Shown one piece after another: positions 15,792 through 25,039 of a stretch of DNA of 64,000 nucleotides (positions within the stretch are counted from its first letter, which is position 1; every line of letters begins with the position of its first letter). The notes beneath the pieces are model-generated. The model was not told the DNA's origin. It worked only from the letters and a program-made list of their open reading frames with translations, and made no database searches. Both the position numbers and the translations under genes were made by a program. The stretch is from Roseateles koreensis. Its GTDB lineage: Bacteria; Pseudomonadota; Gammaproteobacteria; Burkholderiales; Burkholderiaceae_C. The stretch covers positions 310,001 to 374,000 of the forward strand of contig NZ_JAQQXS010000002.1 in NCBI RefSeq assembly GCF_028595305.1, written 5' to 3'.

Positions 15792-16285
15792 AAGGTAACC
15801 GGGTGGCTTTGAATCTCTTTGAACCAGGCGTCTTGCAGCACCAGAAAGAACGCTTGCTGATTTGCCGCATTGGCGAACTCGATACCATAAGCATGCTCAC
15901 GCGCGGTCACGGTGCCGCCGGCGCTCAGGCCGCTTTGCGCCAGGGCGGCCTGCGGCAGCAGCAGGTCGAATTGGGCGCGCTCCTCCGCCGACTGGCCTTG
16001 GGGAGCGGCAAGTGCCTGCAGCGTCAACCTGGCCAGCGCGGGCTTGCCCAGTTCGGCCATCACAGGGGTCACACCCAAAATTTTGTAGTCCCCGGCGGCC
16101 ACATTGTTGCCGCCCGTGGAGCTGCGGCTGGAGCCTTGAATGGAGTTCGACAAACTGCCCACCGAGGCGCCGACGCTCTCAGACGCCGATGAAGCCGCTG
16201 AACTGGTGGCCCAACCCGGCAAGCTGACAGCGCCCAGGCACAAAACAGCGGCAGCAAAAGCGGTGGTCTTGATGAAGGAAGGCAT
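15788..16285 (-). CDS. secreted protein of unknown function paired with the DUF2145 gene
   Basis: The 165-residue product has a clear Sec signal peptide (MPSFIKTTAFAAAVLCLGAV ... GWA) and then a Ser/Gly-rich linker (SSAASSASESVGASVGSLSN) before a small domain of about 90 residues containing DYKILGVTPVMAELGKPALA and ending NQQAFFLVLQDAWFKEIQSH. No enzyme motif or cysteine is seen in the mature part. The stop codon overlaps the GTG start of the DUF2145 gene, indicating one operon, so the two proteins probably work together in the periplasm. I do not recognise a named family. Confidence 0.7.
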   Translation of the reverse strand: MPSFIKTTAFAAAVLCLGAVSLPGWATSSAASSASESVGASVGSLSNSIQGSSRSSTGGNNVAAGDYKILGVTPVMAELGKPALARLTLQALAAPQGQSAEERAQFDLLLPQAALAQSGLSAGGTVTAREHAYGIEFANAANQQAFFLVLQDAWFKEIQSHPVTL

Positions 16286-16384
16286 GGTGATGAAACCTCA
16301 AATAGGAGAACGGCGCGGCAGTGTCCCGTCGCGCCGATATTAGCCCGCGCGACCAGCCTACACGGCTAACCGGCACGGCGCGGC

Positions 16385-18586
16385 TTATGGCTTGGGCGCA
16401 AAGGCGACATCACCAAATTGCCACAGGAAGAAGCTCCACACATCGGCGGCTTCATCCAAACGCTGAGACACACTGGAGCCCATACCGTGGCCGGCCTCAA
16501 AGTCCACCCGCAGCAGCGTCGGCCGGGTCTTGTAGCTCTCGGGGTTGGCGGCCTGCAGGCGGGCGGCAAACTTGGAGGGAATCCAAGCCTCCACACGCGG
16601 GTCATTGGCCCCGGTGGTGACGATCACGGCCGGGTAGGCGCGGCCGTCCTGCACGCGGTGGTACGGGCTCAACGCATACATGCTCTTGAAGTGCGCCGGG
16701 TTGGTGGTGGTGCCAAACTCAGCCACATTGGGGGCGCCATTGGGGGTGGTTTCCATGCGCAGCATGTCCGACAAACCGACCGAACTTTGTGCCGCAGCCA
16801 GTAGATCAGGCCGCTGCGTGATCGTGCCGCCAATGGTGATGCCGCCCGCACTGCCCCCGGTGCCGGCCAATTTGGCAGGCGAGGTGTACTTGTTGGCGAT
16901 CAACCATTCCGCGCAGGCGATGAAGTCAGACACTGTGTTCTGCTTGGTCGCGATGTACCCGCCCTGGTGCCACTCCTCCCCCAATTCACCGCCGCCACGC
17001 ACATGGCAGGTGGCGAGCACGCCACCGCGCTCGATCCAGGCCAGGCGCGTTGCGGCAAAACGAGGTTCCAGCGTGATGCCGTAAGCACCATAACCCGTCA
17101 ACACAGTGGGTCGTTGGCCGTCGAGCGCCACATCTTTTGGCGCCACGATGGACAGCGGCACCATCACACCGTCATGGCTCTTGACCATCACTCGGCGCGC
17201 CTGCATCAACGAGGTGTCCAGCGCCAGCGGCTTTTGAACGGGTACCGCTTGCGGCGCGGTGCCGGGCTTGTTTGGACTGAGCAGAACGCTTTGCGGCGCC
17301 TGGGTCCAACCCTCCTGCAAAACCAGCACCTGGCCGTTCTTCAAGGGCGCGATGTCTCGCAGCGTGCCATCAAAGGGCAAGGCCACCACGGTGCTCTTGC
17401 CGCTCTTGCGGTCCACCCGCCACAGCTTGCTCACACCCGCGTCCAAACCTTTCACATACACGGCATCGTCCGCCATTTGCAAGGTCTGCATCACGCTGTC
17501 GCTGGCCGGCAGAACGATCTTGAATTTGGCGCGGGGCTGACTCAAATCCAGGCTCACCAACTGGCGGCGGGACGCCGTCTTCTGGGTCAGCGCGTACAGC
17601 GTGTTCCCGGCCAAAGCGGCGGTGATGACGCGGTCCTCAGGCCGGATCACCCGGCGCCAAGGGGTGGCAGCACCCTTGAGTTGTTTGGCGGGTGCCGCCC
17701 AGAAGGAGTGATCCACCGCGTCGCCATGCAGCACCTCGGCCAGCGCCCAGGGCGAGTTCTTGCTCAGGTGCAGATAAGGCAAGTCCGGCAGCGCAAACAC
17801 GCGCTTCGGGTCGACCTGCCATCCAAACTGCGCGGTGTCTGCTGCCTCGCTTTGACCCAGCTTGTGCAGGTAGACCGCACTCTTGTTGTAGCGCTCGTCA
17901 GCGGGATGACGGTTGTAGGCAAAGCCCGACGAATCAGGCAGCCAGGCCAGGCCGTGCTCGTTCAGGCCGGTGCGGCTGATGGCCTCGCTGAGAAAGCGCC
18001 CGGTCGCCACGTCAAACACCCGCAGCACGCTGTTCTCGGAGCCGCCCTTGGACAGGCCGATCGCCACCCGCTTGCCATTAGGCGACGGGCTGTACCAGTC
18101 AATGGCGTGCTTGCCGGGTTCGCCGGGTAGATTGTTCGGGTCCAGCAGTTCGCGGTCGCAAGACGCGGCATCTGCGGCGCAAGTGAGGTCGGCTCGCAAC
18201 CACAGGCGCGCCTGGTTTTGACCCGCGCCACGCTTCAGGTAGAACAGCTGGCCGCCGGAAATGTCGTAGCCGCCCGTGGACTCTGCGGAATCTGAGAGCT
18301 TGCCCAAGCGCTCACGCAAGGCCGCACGTCCCGGCAAAGTCGCCAACACCTCGGCGGCGTAGGTGGATTGCGTCTTCAACCAACCCTGAAACTCGGCGGC
18401 CTTCATGTCCTCCATCCAGCGGTAAGGGTCGACCACCACGGTGCCGTGGTAGTTGTCCGTCACGGGCTTCTCGGGGGTCACTGGATAAGGTGCCGCCGCC
18501 TGAGCGCCGAGCGATACGCCCAAGCTGGCAACAGTCAATGACGCCAATATGCTGGCCGTGAAAGTGAGCGGAGTCTTGAGTTTCAT
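16385..18586 (-). CDS. periplasmic prolyl oligopeptidase (S9A family)
   Basis: The 733-residue product starts with a signal peptide (TASILASLTVASLGVSLGAQA) and the POP N-terminal motif DNYHGTVVVDPYRWMED. A seven-bladed propeller region follows, then the alpha/beta-hydrolase domain with GTGGSAGGITIGG (catalytic Ser), ANDPRVEAWIPSKFAARL (Asp) and EAGHGMGSS (His). S9A peptidases cut short peptides after proline. Export and the absence of transporters nearby suggest scavenging of periplasmic peptides. The gene stands alone, downstream of a relic ABC transporter fragment and upstream of the DUF2145 pair. Confidence 0.92.
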   Translation of the reverse strand: MKLKTPLTFTASILASLTVASLGVSLGAQAAAPYPVTPEKPVTDNYHGTVVVDPYRWMEDMKAAEFQGWLKTQSTYAAEVLATLPGRAALRERLGKLSDSAESTGGYDISGGQLFYLKRGAGQNQARLWLRADLTCAADAASCDRELLDPNNLPGEPGKHAIDWYSPSPNGKRVAIGLSKGGSENSVLRVFDVATGRFLSEAISRTGLNEHGLAWLPDSSGFAYNRHPADERYNKSAVYLHKLGQSEAADTAQFGWQVDPKRVFALPDLPYLHLSKNSPWALAEVLHGDAVDHSFWAAPAKQLKGAATPWRRVIRPEDRVITAALAGNTLYALTQKTASRRQLVSLDLSQPRAKFKIVLPASDSVMQTLQMADDAVYVKGLDAGVSKLWRVDRKSGKSTVVALPFDGTLRDIAPLKNGQVLVLQEGWTQAPQSVLLSPNKPGTAPQAVPVQKPLALDTSLMQARRVMVKSHDGVMVPLSIVAPKDVALDGQRPTVLTGYGAYGITLEPRFAATRLAWIERGGVLATCHVRGGGELGEEWHQGGYIATKQNTVSDFIACAEWLIANKYTSPAKLAGTGGSAGGITIGGTITQRPDLLAAAQSSVGLSDMLRMETTPNGAPNVAEFGTTTNPAHFKSMYALSPYHRVQDGRAYPAVIVTTGANDPRVEAWIPSKFAARLQAANPESYKTRPTLLRVDFEAGHGMGSSVSQRLDEAADVWSFFLWQFGDVAFAPKP

Positions 18587-18676
18587 GAACAGGCTTCCTT
18601 GGGTGCACGGGGTGGGTGCTTGCGTTTCGGTGCGACATCTTAGTGAATGTAGAAGCGCCGCCCACCCCTGCCCTCA

Positions 18677-18862
18677 GATGACGCCCGCCTGCGCAGGACT
18701 TTCCAGCGCTACGACAGCCCGTGCCAGCTGCACCGCCCATGCCTCCCGGACCAACTCCACTCGCCGAGCGCCAGCAATCGTTTCAGGCCGGTGGGCAATG
18801 ATCAAACGCGTCAACGCCATGCTGCCGAGTTCCACCGCTACAGCCCGCTCGTTCCCACTGAT
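18677..18862 (-). pseudogene. remnant of the C-terminus of a peptide-exporting ABC transporter
   Basis: On the minus strand the translated segment reads GNERAVAVELGSMALTRLII then AHRPETIAGARRVELV. This matches the region after Walker B and the switch His (AHRPETI) in the ATPase domain of C39-peptidase/bacteriocin-type ABC exporters, which carry GNERAVN and TR-I-I-x-AHRPETI in that order. The rest of the ATPase, including Walker A, the signature motif and the membrane domain, is absent: upstream on this strand the sequence changes to AT-rich DNA at about 18863. The fragment has no start codon of its own in the homologous part, so it is a gene relic. Confidence 0.6.
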
Positions 18863-19332
18863 TGGATTGCACGCCGAATAAACCCATTTTGACGTTCTGT
18901 GACCAATCAAAAATATCTCGCCCACCATCTCTACAACCAAACCAATTAACGCGTCAACCGATGCCCCACACCGTCAACTGCGACTACAAAACAAACTTTT
19001 ATGCAAACAGCTACGCAAACATAAAAGGGGACAGGAAGTCCCTTAGTTATTTCCATTACTTTTCATGCACATTAATTATCAAAATACAACCACAACGAGG
19101 ACACAAGTTGACGGGACCTTTCAAAACAGGCACTTCAATTCTAAAAATCCCGCAACAGACACAAAACAACCCTAATTACAATTCAAATATTTCAACCAAT
19201 AATTAAAAACGAAATCAACTCCGTATTTTATCGACTCCATTAACAATAAAACAATTATCACACCAACCAGAGAAATTAGACAACTAGGAAAGGCAGGAAT
19301 AGACGACACCCTCGCAATAAACTCAACACCAA
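18863..19332. other. AT-rich non-coding stretch, left part of a foreign-looking island
   Basis: This 470-base segment is strikingly AT-rich compared with its neighbours and has no credible gene; short frames on either strand (for example 18862-19206 plus) encode low-complexity Asn/Thr/Lys-rich peptides. It begins where the ABC transporter remnant breaks off and runs up to the AT-rich DMT transporter gene. No transposase, att-like direct repeat or tRNA was found at its edges. Confidence 0.6.
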
Positions 19333-20214
19333 ATGCCTCAACACGAAATTTCGGACAGCACCAAGGGAATTTTATTTGCAACCCTTGCTGCCGCTTTAAA
19401 TGGCACTATTGGCGTGCTTAGTAAATTTTTAATGGAAAGTGGACTGACTTCTGCCAGCATTGCATTTTTCAAAAGCTTGATTGGCTTCATCTGTTTACTA
19501 ATAGTAATTCGAGGGGAAGTTGAATCAACCACTGCCTATCTACGTGCTGGTGTATGTGCTTTTTTTGGGATTTTCATATTGTTTTACTTTGAAACAAGCG
19601 CCTATCATCACGAGCTTGCCGCCAATGTAGTCCTCACCTTAATGGCATTTGCAACTATTTCTGCCTTTATCTTGAGCTGGATTTTCATCGGAGACAAGCC
19701 CACCCCAACACGCTGGTTAGGTTTGGCGATTTGTGTTATTGGCTTGGCCGTATTTTTAGGCGTCTCTAGGCCCACAAATCTAACAGGTTTAATTTACGCC
19801 TCAATTGCTGGCCTTGGTTACGGTGCATTTTCAGTAATCGCTAAGGCGATGAAACTCGGAAGTGGCTTAGCGGTAACTCGTCGTTTATTGCTATTTGGAA
19901 GTATTTATTTGGCATTTCCATTCGTATCCAATGGCGCGATTTCTCCCGACTGGTCAATTGGCGCATGGACAGCGCTATTGACACTGGCTTTACTGCCCTC
20001 AATCGGAGGCTTTTACTGCACCACTCGCGCAATTGAATTAGCCACTCCTGCTCAAATTCAATTATTTGAATTAACTGAACCGTTGTTTGCCGCGCTGTTG
20101 GCAGTGCTATTTCTGAATGAATTTCCTGGCCTTAACACTTATTTGGGCGGGGCACTGGTAGTGATCGGATTGTTTGTATCGCAGCAGAATTTTGGAAAAA
20201 AATATTGCCATTGA
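19333..20214 (+). CDS. DMT-superfamily transporter (EamA domains)
   Basis: The 293-residue product is a ten-helix membrane protein with two EamA repeats. The first runs from FATLAAALNGTIGVLSKFLM to ICVIGLAVFLGV; the second starts LIYASIAGLGYGAFSVIAKA and ends with the EamA block ELTEPLFAALLAVLFLNEFP followed by GGALVVIGLFV. Such proteins export amino acids or other small metabolites; the substrate is not predictable. Codon use is clearly AT-richer than any other gene in the window (many TTA, AAT and ATT codons), so it was probably acquired from another lineage. No strong ribosome-binding site precedes the ATG. It stands alone between the AT-rich spacer and the RNB exonuclease gene. Confidence 0.85.
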   Translation: MPQHEISDSTKGILFATLAAALNGTIGVLSKFLMESGLTSASIAFFKSLIGFICLLIVIRGEVESTTAYLRAGVCAFFGIFILFYFETSAYHHELAANVVLTLMAFATISAFILSWIFIGDKPTPTRWLGLAICVIGLAVFLGVSRPTNLTGLIYASIAGLGYGAFSVIAKAMKLGSGLAVTRRLLLFGSIYLAFPFVSNGAISPDWSIGAWTALLTLALLPSIGGFYCTTRAIELATPAQIQLFELTEPLFAALLAVLFLNEFPGLNTYLGGALVVIGLFVSQQNFGKKYCH

Positions 20215-20428
20215 TCTGATGCACACCCAAGTCCTGCACCGTAATTGCGTTCGGTTGATACTCTTCAATGCACGTTCGGCCGTGGCCTGGACACCCTGTG
20301 CCGGACTTGCGCCGCCTGCGTAGGCCGTGATGCTTTGTTGGGCAAGGCATCGCCAGCCCAAAGCTTTTGCCCCCCCAACGAGCAGCGGACCTGAGCCCGC
20401 CCCGACAATCGGCGACAATCGCCTGCAT

Positions 20429-22486
20429 ATGTTTGCCCTGTTCGATGACGCCGGAAAATTCCTCGCCGGCCGTGTGATGTCTGAAGCCGATAGTTCGATG
20501 CAAATCGAACTGGAGTCAGGCAAGCGCGTCAAAGTGAAAGCCGCCAATGTGCTGCTCAAGTTCGATAAACCTGCTCCCGCCGAGTTGATCGCGGAGGGCT
20601 TGCGCTTGGCGCAGGAGATCGATCTTGATCTGGCCTGGGAGTTCGCGCCAGACAACGAGTTCGGTTTTGCCGACTTGGCGCGCGAATACTTCGATGCCAA
20701 GGCCAGCACCGCCCATCAGGTGGCCGCCTTGTTCCGCCTGTACGAGGCGCCGCACTATTTCCGCCGCGCAGGTAAGGGCCAGTTCAAAAAGGCCTCTGAA
20801 GAAATCGTCAAGGCGGCCTTGCTGGGCATTGAGCGCAAGCGCCTGCAAACCTTGCAGATTGAACAATGGGCCACTGAACTCGCTGCGGGCACCTGCCCGG
20901 CGCCCGTGGCTGATCAGATCTACAAGATCTTGTTCAAGCCCGACAAGAATGGGCCGGAATACAAGGCCGTGGTGGAAGCCACCCGGCGCTCGCACAAGGC
21001 GCCACTGGATTTGCTCAAGGCCGCAGGCGCCATTGCCAGCGCCTACCAGTTCCACTGGAAGCGTTTCTTGTTTGAAGAGTTCCCCAAGGGCGTGGGCTTT
21101 CCCGCGCTCACGGCGCCGGAAATCAAGGACGAGTTGCCGCTGTCCAGCGCGCAAGCCTTCTCTATCGACGACTCGGCCACCACCGAGATCGACGACGCGC
21201 TGTCGGTGCAGGGCCTGGGCACGGGCACCGTTGTTTTCGGCGTGCACATTGCTGCACCGGGCTTGGCCATTCAGCCTGATTCCGCCGTGGACAAAGTGGC
21301 GCGCGAGCGTTTGTCGACCGTCTACATGCCGGGCTGGAAGCTGACCATGCTCCCCGACGAGGTGGTGCAAGCCTATACCCTGATTGAAGGGCGCGACTGC
21401 CCGGCAGTCTCGATTTACTTCACGCTCGATGAAGCCACGCTGGCAGTGCAAAGTAGCGAGACCCGGCTGGAGCGGGTGGCCATCAAAGCCAATCTGCGGC
21501 ACGACAAGCTCGACGGCGTGATCACCGAGGCTACGTTGACCGGCGAGGCTGCGGCGGACTACGGCTTTGCGCCTGAATTGGCCTTCACCTTCCGCTTGGC
21601 CAAGGCCTTGAAGGCGCAGCGCGAGGTGGTGCGCGGCAAGCCGGAGAACTTCAACCGGCCCGACTACAACTTCCGCCTCGACAGCAACGGCGAACGGGAG
21701 CCCAACGGCCGTGAGATCGTCAGCATCAGCACTCGCGTACGGGGCTCGCCGCTGGACCTGATCGTGGCCGAGGCCATGATTCTGGCCAACTCCACCTGGG
21801 GCGGCTGGCTGAACGACCTGGGCCTGCCCGGCATCTACCGCAGCCAGGCCAGCATGGCGCCCGGCATCAAGGTACGCATGGGCACCCGAGCCCTGCCGCA
21901 CGCGGGCATGGGCGTAGCGCAATACACCTGGGCGACCAGTCCGCTGCGGCGTTATGTGGATCTGGTGAATCAATGGCAGATCATTGCCTGCGCCAAGAAT
22001 GGCCGCACGGCCGCCTTGGTTGCCCCCTTCAAGCCGAAGGACGCGCAGCTGTTCTCCATCATCTCCGGCTTTGATGCAGCCTATACGGCGTACAACGGCT
22101 TTCAAAATGGTATCGAGCGTTTCTGGACGCTGCGTTATCTGGTGCAAAACCAGATCACCGAATTGACGGCCACGGTCATGAAAGACGGTCTGGTGCGTGC
22201 GGATGAGCTGCCGCTGGTCTTCAAGGCGCTAGGCTGCGAACCGCTGGAGCGCGGTGCCCATGTGCGGGTGCGCATCACTGGCACCGATGAGATGACCCTG
22301 GATGTGCATGCCAGCTTGATCGAACGCCTGGACGGCACCGCTGCTGCTGATGAATCAAGCACCGCCGACGACGAAGGCGATGACGAGGACGCAGCCGGTA
22401 GCGGGCCACTCACCCTGGCGCTGGACTTGGCCCCGGACAATGAAGCGGCTGCCGACAACACCAACCCTGAGGTCGCAGTGACCTGA
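20429..22486 (+). CDS. RNB-domain exoribonuclease (RNase II type)
   Basis: The 685-residue product has the RNB catalytic motif FSIDDSATTEIDDALSV (clustered metal-binding Asp residues) near residue 250, then VAREVLSTVYMPGWKL-like and ETRLERVAIKANLRHDKL blocks, and YTWATSPLRRYVDLVNQWQI, the conserved SPLRRY(x)D element of RNase II/R. It degrades RNA 3' to 5'. The N-terminal region is not a clear cold-shock pair, and the C-terminal S1-like part is followed by an acidic Asp/Glu/Ala-rich tail. The frame is open to 20327, but the ATG at 20429 matches family starts. It heads a run of six genes with gaps of 11 bases or less or overlaps (to 26280). Confidence 0.88.
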   Translation: MFALFDDAGKFLAGRVMSEADSSMQIELESGKRVKVKAANVLLKFDKPAPAELIAEGLRLAQEIDLDLAWEFAPDNEFGFADLAREYFDAKASTAHQVAALFRLYEAPHYFRRAGKGQFKKASEEIVKAALLGIERKRLQTLQIEQWATELAAGTCPAPVADQIYKILFKPDKNGPEYKAVVEATRRSHKAPLDLLKAAGAIASAYQFHWKRFLFEEFPKGVGFPALTAPEIKDELPLSSAQAFSIDDSATTEIDDALSVQGLGTGTVVFGVHIAAPGLAIQPDSAVDKVARERLSTVYMPGWKLTMLPDEVVQAYTLIEGRDCPAVSIYFTLDEATLAVQSSETRLERVAIKANLRHDKLDGVITEATLTGEAAADYGFAPELAFTFRLAKALKAQREVVRGKPENFNRPDYNFRLDSNGEREPNGREIVSISTRVRGSPLDLIVAEAMILANSTWGGWLNDLGLPGIYRSQASMAPGIKVRMGTRALPHAGMGVAQYTWATSPLRRYVDLVNQWQIIACAKNGRTAALVAPFKPKDAQLFSIISGFDAAYTAYNGFQNGIERFWTLRYLVQNQITELTATVMKDGLVRADELPLVFKALGCEPLERGAHVRVRITGTDEMTLDVHASLIERLDGTAAADESSTADDEGDDEDAAGSGPLTLALDLAPDNEAAADNTNPEVAVT

Positions 22487-22488
22487 CG

Positions 22489-23355
22489 ATGCGGCGCCGG
22501 CTCAGTCCTCTTTCTGTTGCGTTGCTGCTATCGCTGGGCCTCCACGGGGCCCTGTTGACGCTTCGTTTGGTGGATCCGGCGGGCTTTGAACGCATCTTTC
22601 AAGACACCCCCCTGGAGGTGGTGCTGGTCAACGCAAAGAGCAAAACCCCGCCGACCAAGGCGCAAGCCCTGGCTCAAGCCAACTTGAGTGGCGGCGGGGA
22701 AGCAACGGCCGGGCGCGCCACCTTGCCCCTGCCCCCGGCCAAAAACCAGGAGGCGGGCGAAGCCGTTGAAGCCCAGCACGCGCAGATTGCACAATTGAAG
22801 GAGCAGGAGCAACTGCTGCTGGCGCAAGTACGACGCGAGCTGGCCATGATGCCCCCACCCGACCCGCGTCGCGACAAAGGCTCGGAAGCCGCCCGCGAAC
22901 AAGCCGAACGCCGCCGAGCCCTGGTGCAATTGCTGGCCGAAATTGAAAAGCGCGTCAACGAAGAAAACGCCCGGCCGCGCAAGCGCTACATCAGCCCCGC
23001 CACGCGCGAGGTGGTTTACGCGGCGTATTACGACAAGCTGCGGCACCGTATCGAAGAACGCGGCACCCGGGATTTTCCAGAGCACCGGGGGCACAAGCTC
23101 TACGGCGAGCTCACCATGAACATCCATGTGGACCAACACGGCCGCGTGATCGACACCGACATTGTCATGCCCTCGGGCGACCCCAACCTCGACCGCCGGG
23201 CCGTGGCCATTGTGCGGGCGGCGGCGCCATTCGGCCCCTTCAGCGCCGCCATGCGCCAAGGCGCCGAAGTACTGGTGATTACCTCCCGATTCAGATTCAC
23301 CCGTGACGACGGCCTGGAGGCCAGCATGAGCGGCAGCCCACAATCAGCACCATGA
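22489..23355 (+). CDS. TonB-family energy transducer
   Basis: The 288-residue product has one N-terminal membrane anchor ([19 protein letters not shown]), a periplasmic Ala/Gln/Glu-rich, partly coiled-coil segment (about 70-160, [17 protein letters not shown]) and a C-terminal TonB-like domain from about residue 185: [20 protein letters not shown] and [18 protein letters not shown]. TonB proteins couple proton motive force through ExbBD to outer-membrane receptors; no exbBD is present here. It starts 2 bases after the RNB gene stop and overlaps aroE by 4 bases, so it is part of one operon. It could serve the TonB-dependent receptor at 52.5 kb, but this is not implied by position. Confidence 0.82.
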   Translation: MRRRLSPLSVALLLSLGLHGALLTLRLVDPAGFERIFQDTPLEVVLVNAKSKTPPTKAQALAQANLSGGGEATAGRATLPLPPAKNQEAGEAVEAQHAQIAQLKEQEQLLLAQVRRELAMMPPPDPRRDKGSEAAREQAERRRALVQLLAEIEKRVNEENARPRKRYISPATREVVYAAYYDKLRHRIEERGTRDFPEHRGHKLYGELTMNIHVDQHGRVIDTDIVMPSGDPNLDRRAVAIVRAAAPFGPFSAAMRQGAEVLVITSRFRFTRDDGLEASMSGSPQSAP

Positions 23356-24233
23356 CCCAAGACATTGCCCCTGATAGCGCCCAAGGCGTCGCACGTTATG
23401 CCGTGGCCGGCAACCCCGTGGCGCACAGCCAATCCCCTTGGATCCACGGTGCGTTTGCACTGCAGACGGGGCAATCGCTCAACTATGAACGCTTGTTGTG
23501 CCCGCTGGACGATTTCCGCCGCACTGTGCAGCGCTTTGCCAGCGAAGGGGGCCGCGGTTGCAACGTGACCGTGCCTTTTAAATTTGAGGCCTATGCCTTG
23601 GCCGCACGCTTGAGCGAACGCGCCGAGTTGGCGCAGGCCGTCAACACCCTGCGCTTTGACCCCGCCGAGGCAGGCGGCTGGTACGGTGACAACACCGACG
23701 GCGCCGGCCTGGTGCGAGACATCCAAAACAACGCCGGCCGCCAATTCGCCGGCGCCCGCATTTTGCTGCTGGGCGCAGGTGGTGCCTCGGCCGGTGTGCT
23801 GGGCAGCCTGATTGCACAAGGGCCGGCGGCCATCACGCTCGCCAATCGCAGCGCTGACAAGGCGCAAGCGTTGGTTGAACAGCACCGGAACTGGGCCGGC
23901 CAGCACGGCGTCCCGGTGCAGGCCTGCGGGCTGGCGGATTGCGGCTCGGGCTACGACATCCTCATCAACGCCACCAGTGCCAGCCTGGCCGGGGCGGGAG
24001 TTCCGGTGGCTTCCACCGTGCTGGCACCCGGCGCCCTGGCGCTCGACATGATGTACGGCCCCGCCGCTGCCCCCTTCCTGGATTGGGCCCGCACGCACGG
24101 CGCCGAGGCGCGAGACGGCCTGGGCATGCTGGTCGAGCAAGCGGCCGAGGCCTTCGAGCTGTGGCGCGGTGTCAAACCCGACACCGCCGAAGTTTTGGCC
24201 ACCTTGCGCGCCAAGCTTGCGGCCAAGTCCTGA
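23352..24233 (+). CDS. aroE: shikimate dehydrogenase
   Basis: The 293-residue product reduces 3-dehydroshikimate to shikimate with NADPH in the aromatic amino-acid pathway. Diagnostic blocks are [20 protein letters not shown] (shikimate site), [15 protein letters not shown] (catalytic Lys), [11 protein letters not shown], the cofactor loop [16 protein letters not shown] and the C-terminal [19 protein letters not shown]. Length is normal. The ATG overlaps the end of tonB (ATGA), and mtgA follows after 11 bases. Another shikimate-pathway gene, aroQ, lies 2.2 kb downstream in a separate group. Confidence 0.95.
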   Translation: MTQDIAPDSAQGVARYAVAGNPVAHSQSPWIHGAFALQTGQSLNYERLLCPLDDFRRTVQRFASEGGRGCNVTVPFKFEAYALAARLSERAELAQAVNTLRFDPAEAGGWYGDNTDGAGLVRDIQNNAGRQFAGARILLLGAGGASAGVLGSLIAQGPAAITLANRSADKAQALVEQHRNWAGQHGVPVQACGLADCGSGYDILINATSASLAGAGVPVASTVLAPGALALDMMYGPAAAPFLDWARTHGAEARDGLGMLVEQAAEAFELWRGVKPDTAEVLATLRAKLAAKS

Positions 24234-24244
24234 AGCCTGCATAC

Positions 24245-25033
24245 ATGAAGCCCCTGCTTCGCTCCTTGGCTCGCCTGGGCCTGCTGCTCGCGCTGAGCGT
24301 GCTCGCGCTGCAAATCTACTTTGCGGCCCGCATTGCCATGATGGCCTGGACAGCGCCACAGTCCACCAGCTTCGAACGCTCCGAAGCCTGGCGGCTTGCT
24401 GTGGAAAAACATGAGATCGCCTGGAGCCAGCAATGGGTGGATGGCGACGGGCTGTCGCGCCAGCTCAAACGCGCGGTGATTGCCAGTGAAGACGCAAGCT
24501 TTGTCGACCACAGCGGCGTGGACTGGGACGCACTTGAAAAGGCCTGGGAAAAAAATCAACGCGCCCAAATTTTGGCCGACAAACGCTCTGCACAACTTAG
24601 CGCCAAGGCCGTCAAAAGCCAAAACACCGCCAAACCCCTGGCAACCTCGGTGATGCCGCAGGCCAAAATCGTCGGCGGCTCCACCATCACCCAGCAGTTG
24701 GCCAAAAACCTGTTCCTGAGCGGCGAGCGCCATCTGCTGCGCAAAGGGCAGGAGTTTTTGATCACCTTCATGCTGGAAGGCCTGCTGGGCAAAGAGCGGA
24801 TTTTGGATATCTACCTGAACCATGTGGAATGGGGCGAAGGCGTATTCGGTGCCCAAGCGGCGGCGCGACACTACTTTCGCGTCAACGCCAACCAACTCAG
24901 CAGCAGCCAGGCGGCGCGGCTGGCGGTGATGTTGCCCGCGCCCAAACGATTCGAAAAGCGCCCCTCCTCGCCCTACGTGCTGTCCCGCGCCGCGACCATC
25001 GAAGCCCGCATGCCCGCGGTCGAACTGCCCTGA
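24245..25033 (+). CDS. mtgA: monofunctional biosynthetic peptidoglycan transglycosylase
   Basis: The 262-residue product is a single-domain GT51 enzyme. It has one N-terminal membrane helix (LARLGLLLALSVLALQIYF), the catalytic motif ASEDASFVDHSGVDWDALEKA (Glu of the EDxxFxxHxG motif), GGSTITQQLAKNLFLSGER and ILDIYLNHVEWGEGVFGAQAAARHYF. It polymerises lipid II into glycan strands at the inner membrane without a transpeptidase domain. An insert of about 45 residues between the EDxxF and GGSTITQQ motifs (Lys/Ala/Ser-rich, around 24540-24650) is longer than in E. coli MtgA. The start at 24245 is preferred to upstream in-frame codons that lie inside aroE. Confidence 0.94.
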   Translation: MKPLLRSLARLGLLLALSVLALQIYFAARIAMMAWTAPQSTSFERSEAWRLAVEKHEIAWSQQWVDGDGLSRQLKRAVIASEDASFVDHSGVDWDALEKAWEKNQRAQILADKRSAQLSAKAVKSQNTAKPLATSVMPQAKIVGGSTITQQLAKNLFLSGERHLLRKGQEFLITFMLEGLLGKERILDIYLNHVEWGEGVFGAQAAARHYFRVNANQLSSSQAARLAVMLPAPKRFEKRPSSPYVLSRAATIEARMPAVELP

Positions 25034-25039
25034 GCCCCC

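Noticed and set aside
18862-19206. Plus-strand frame of 114 codons in the AT-rich spacer
   Set aside because: No ribosome site, Asn/Thr/Lys low complexity and no domain; consistent with random AT-rich DNA.
20516-22147. Minus-strand 543-codon frame opposite the RNB exonuclease
   Set aside because: Shadow frame with composition typical of antisense high-GC coding DNA; the RNB gene has catalytic motifs.
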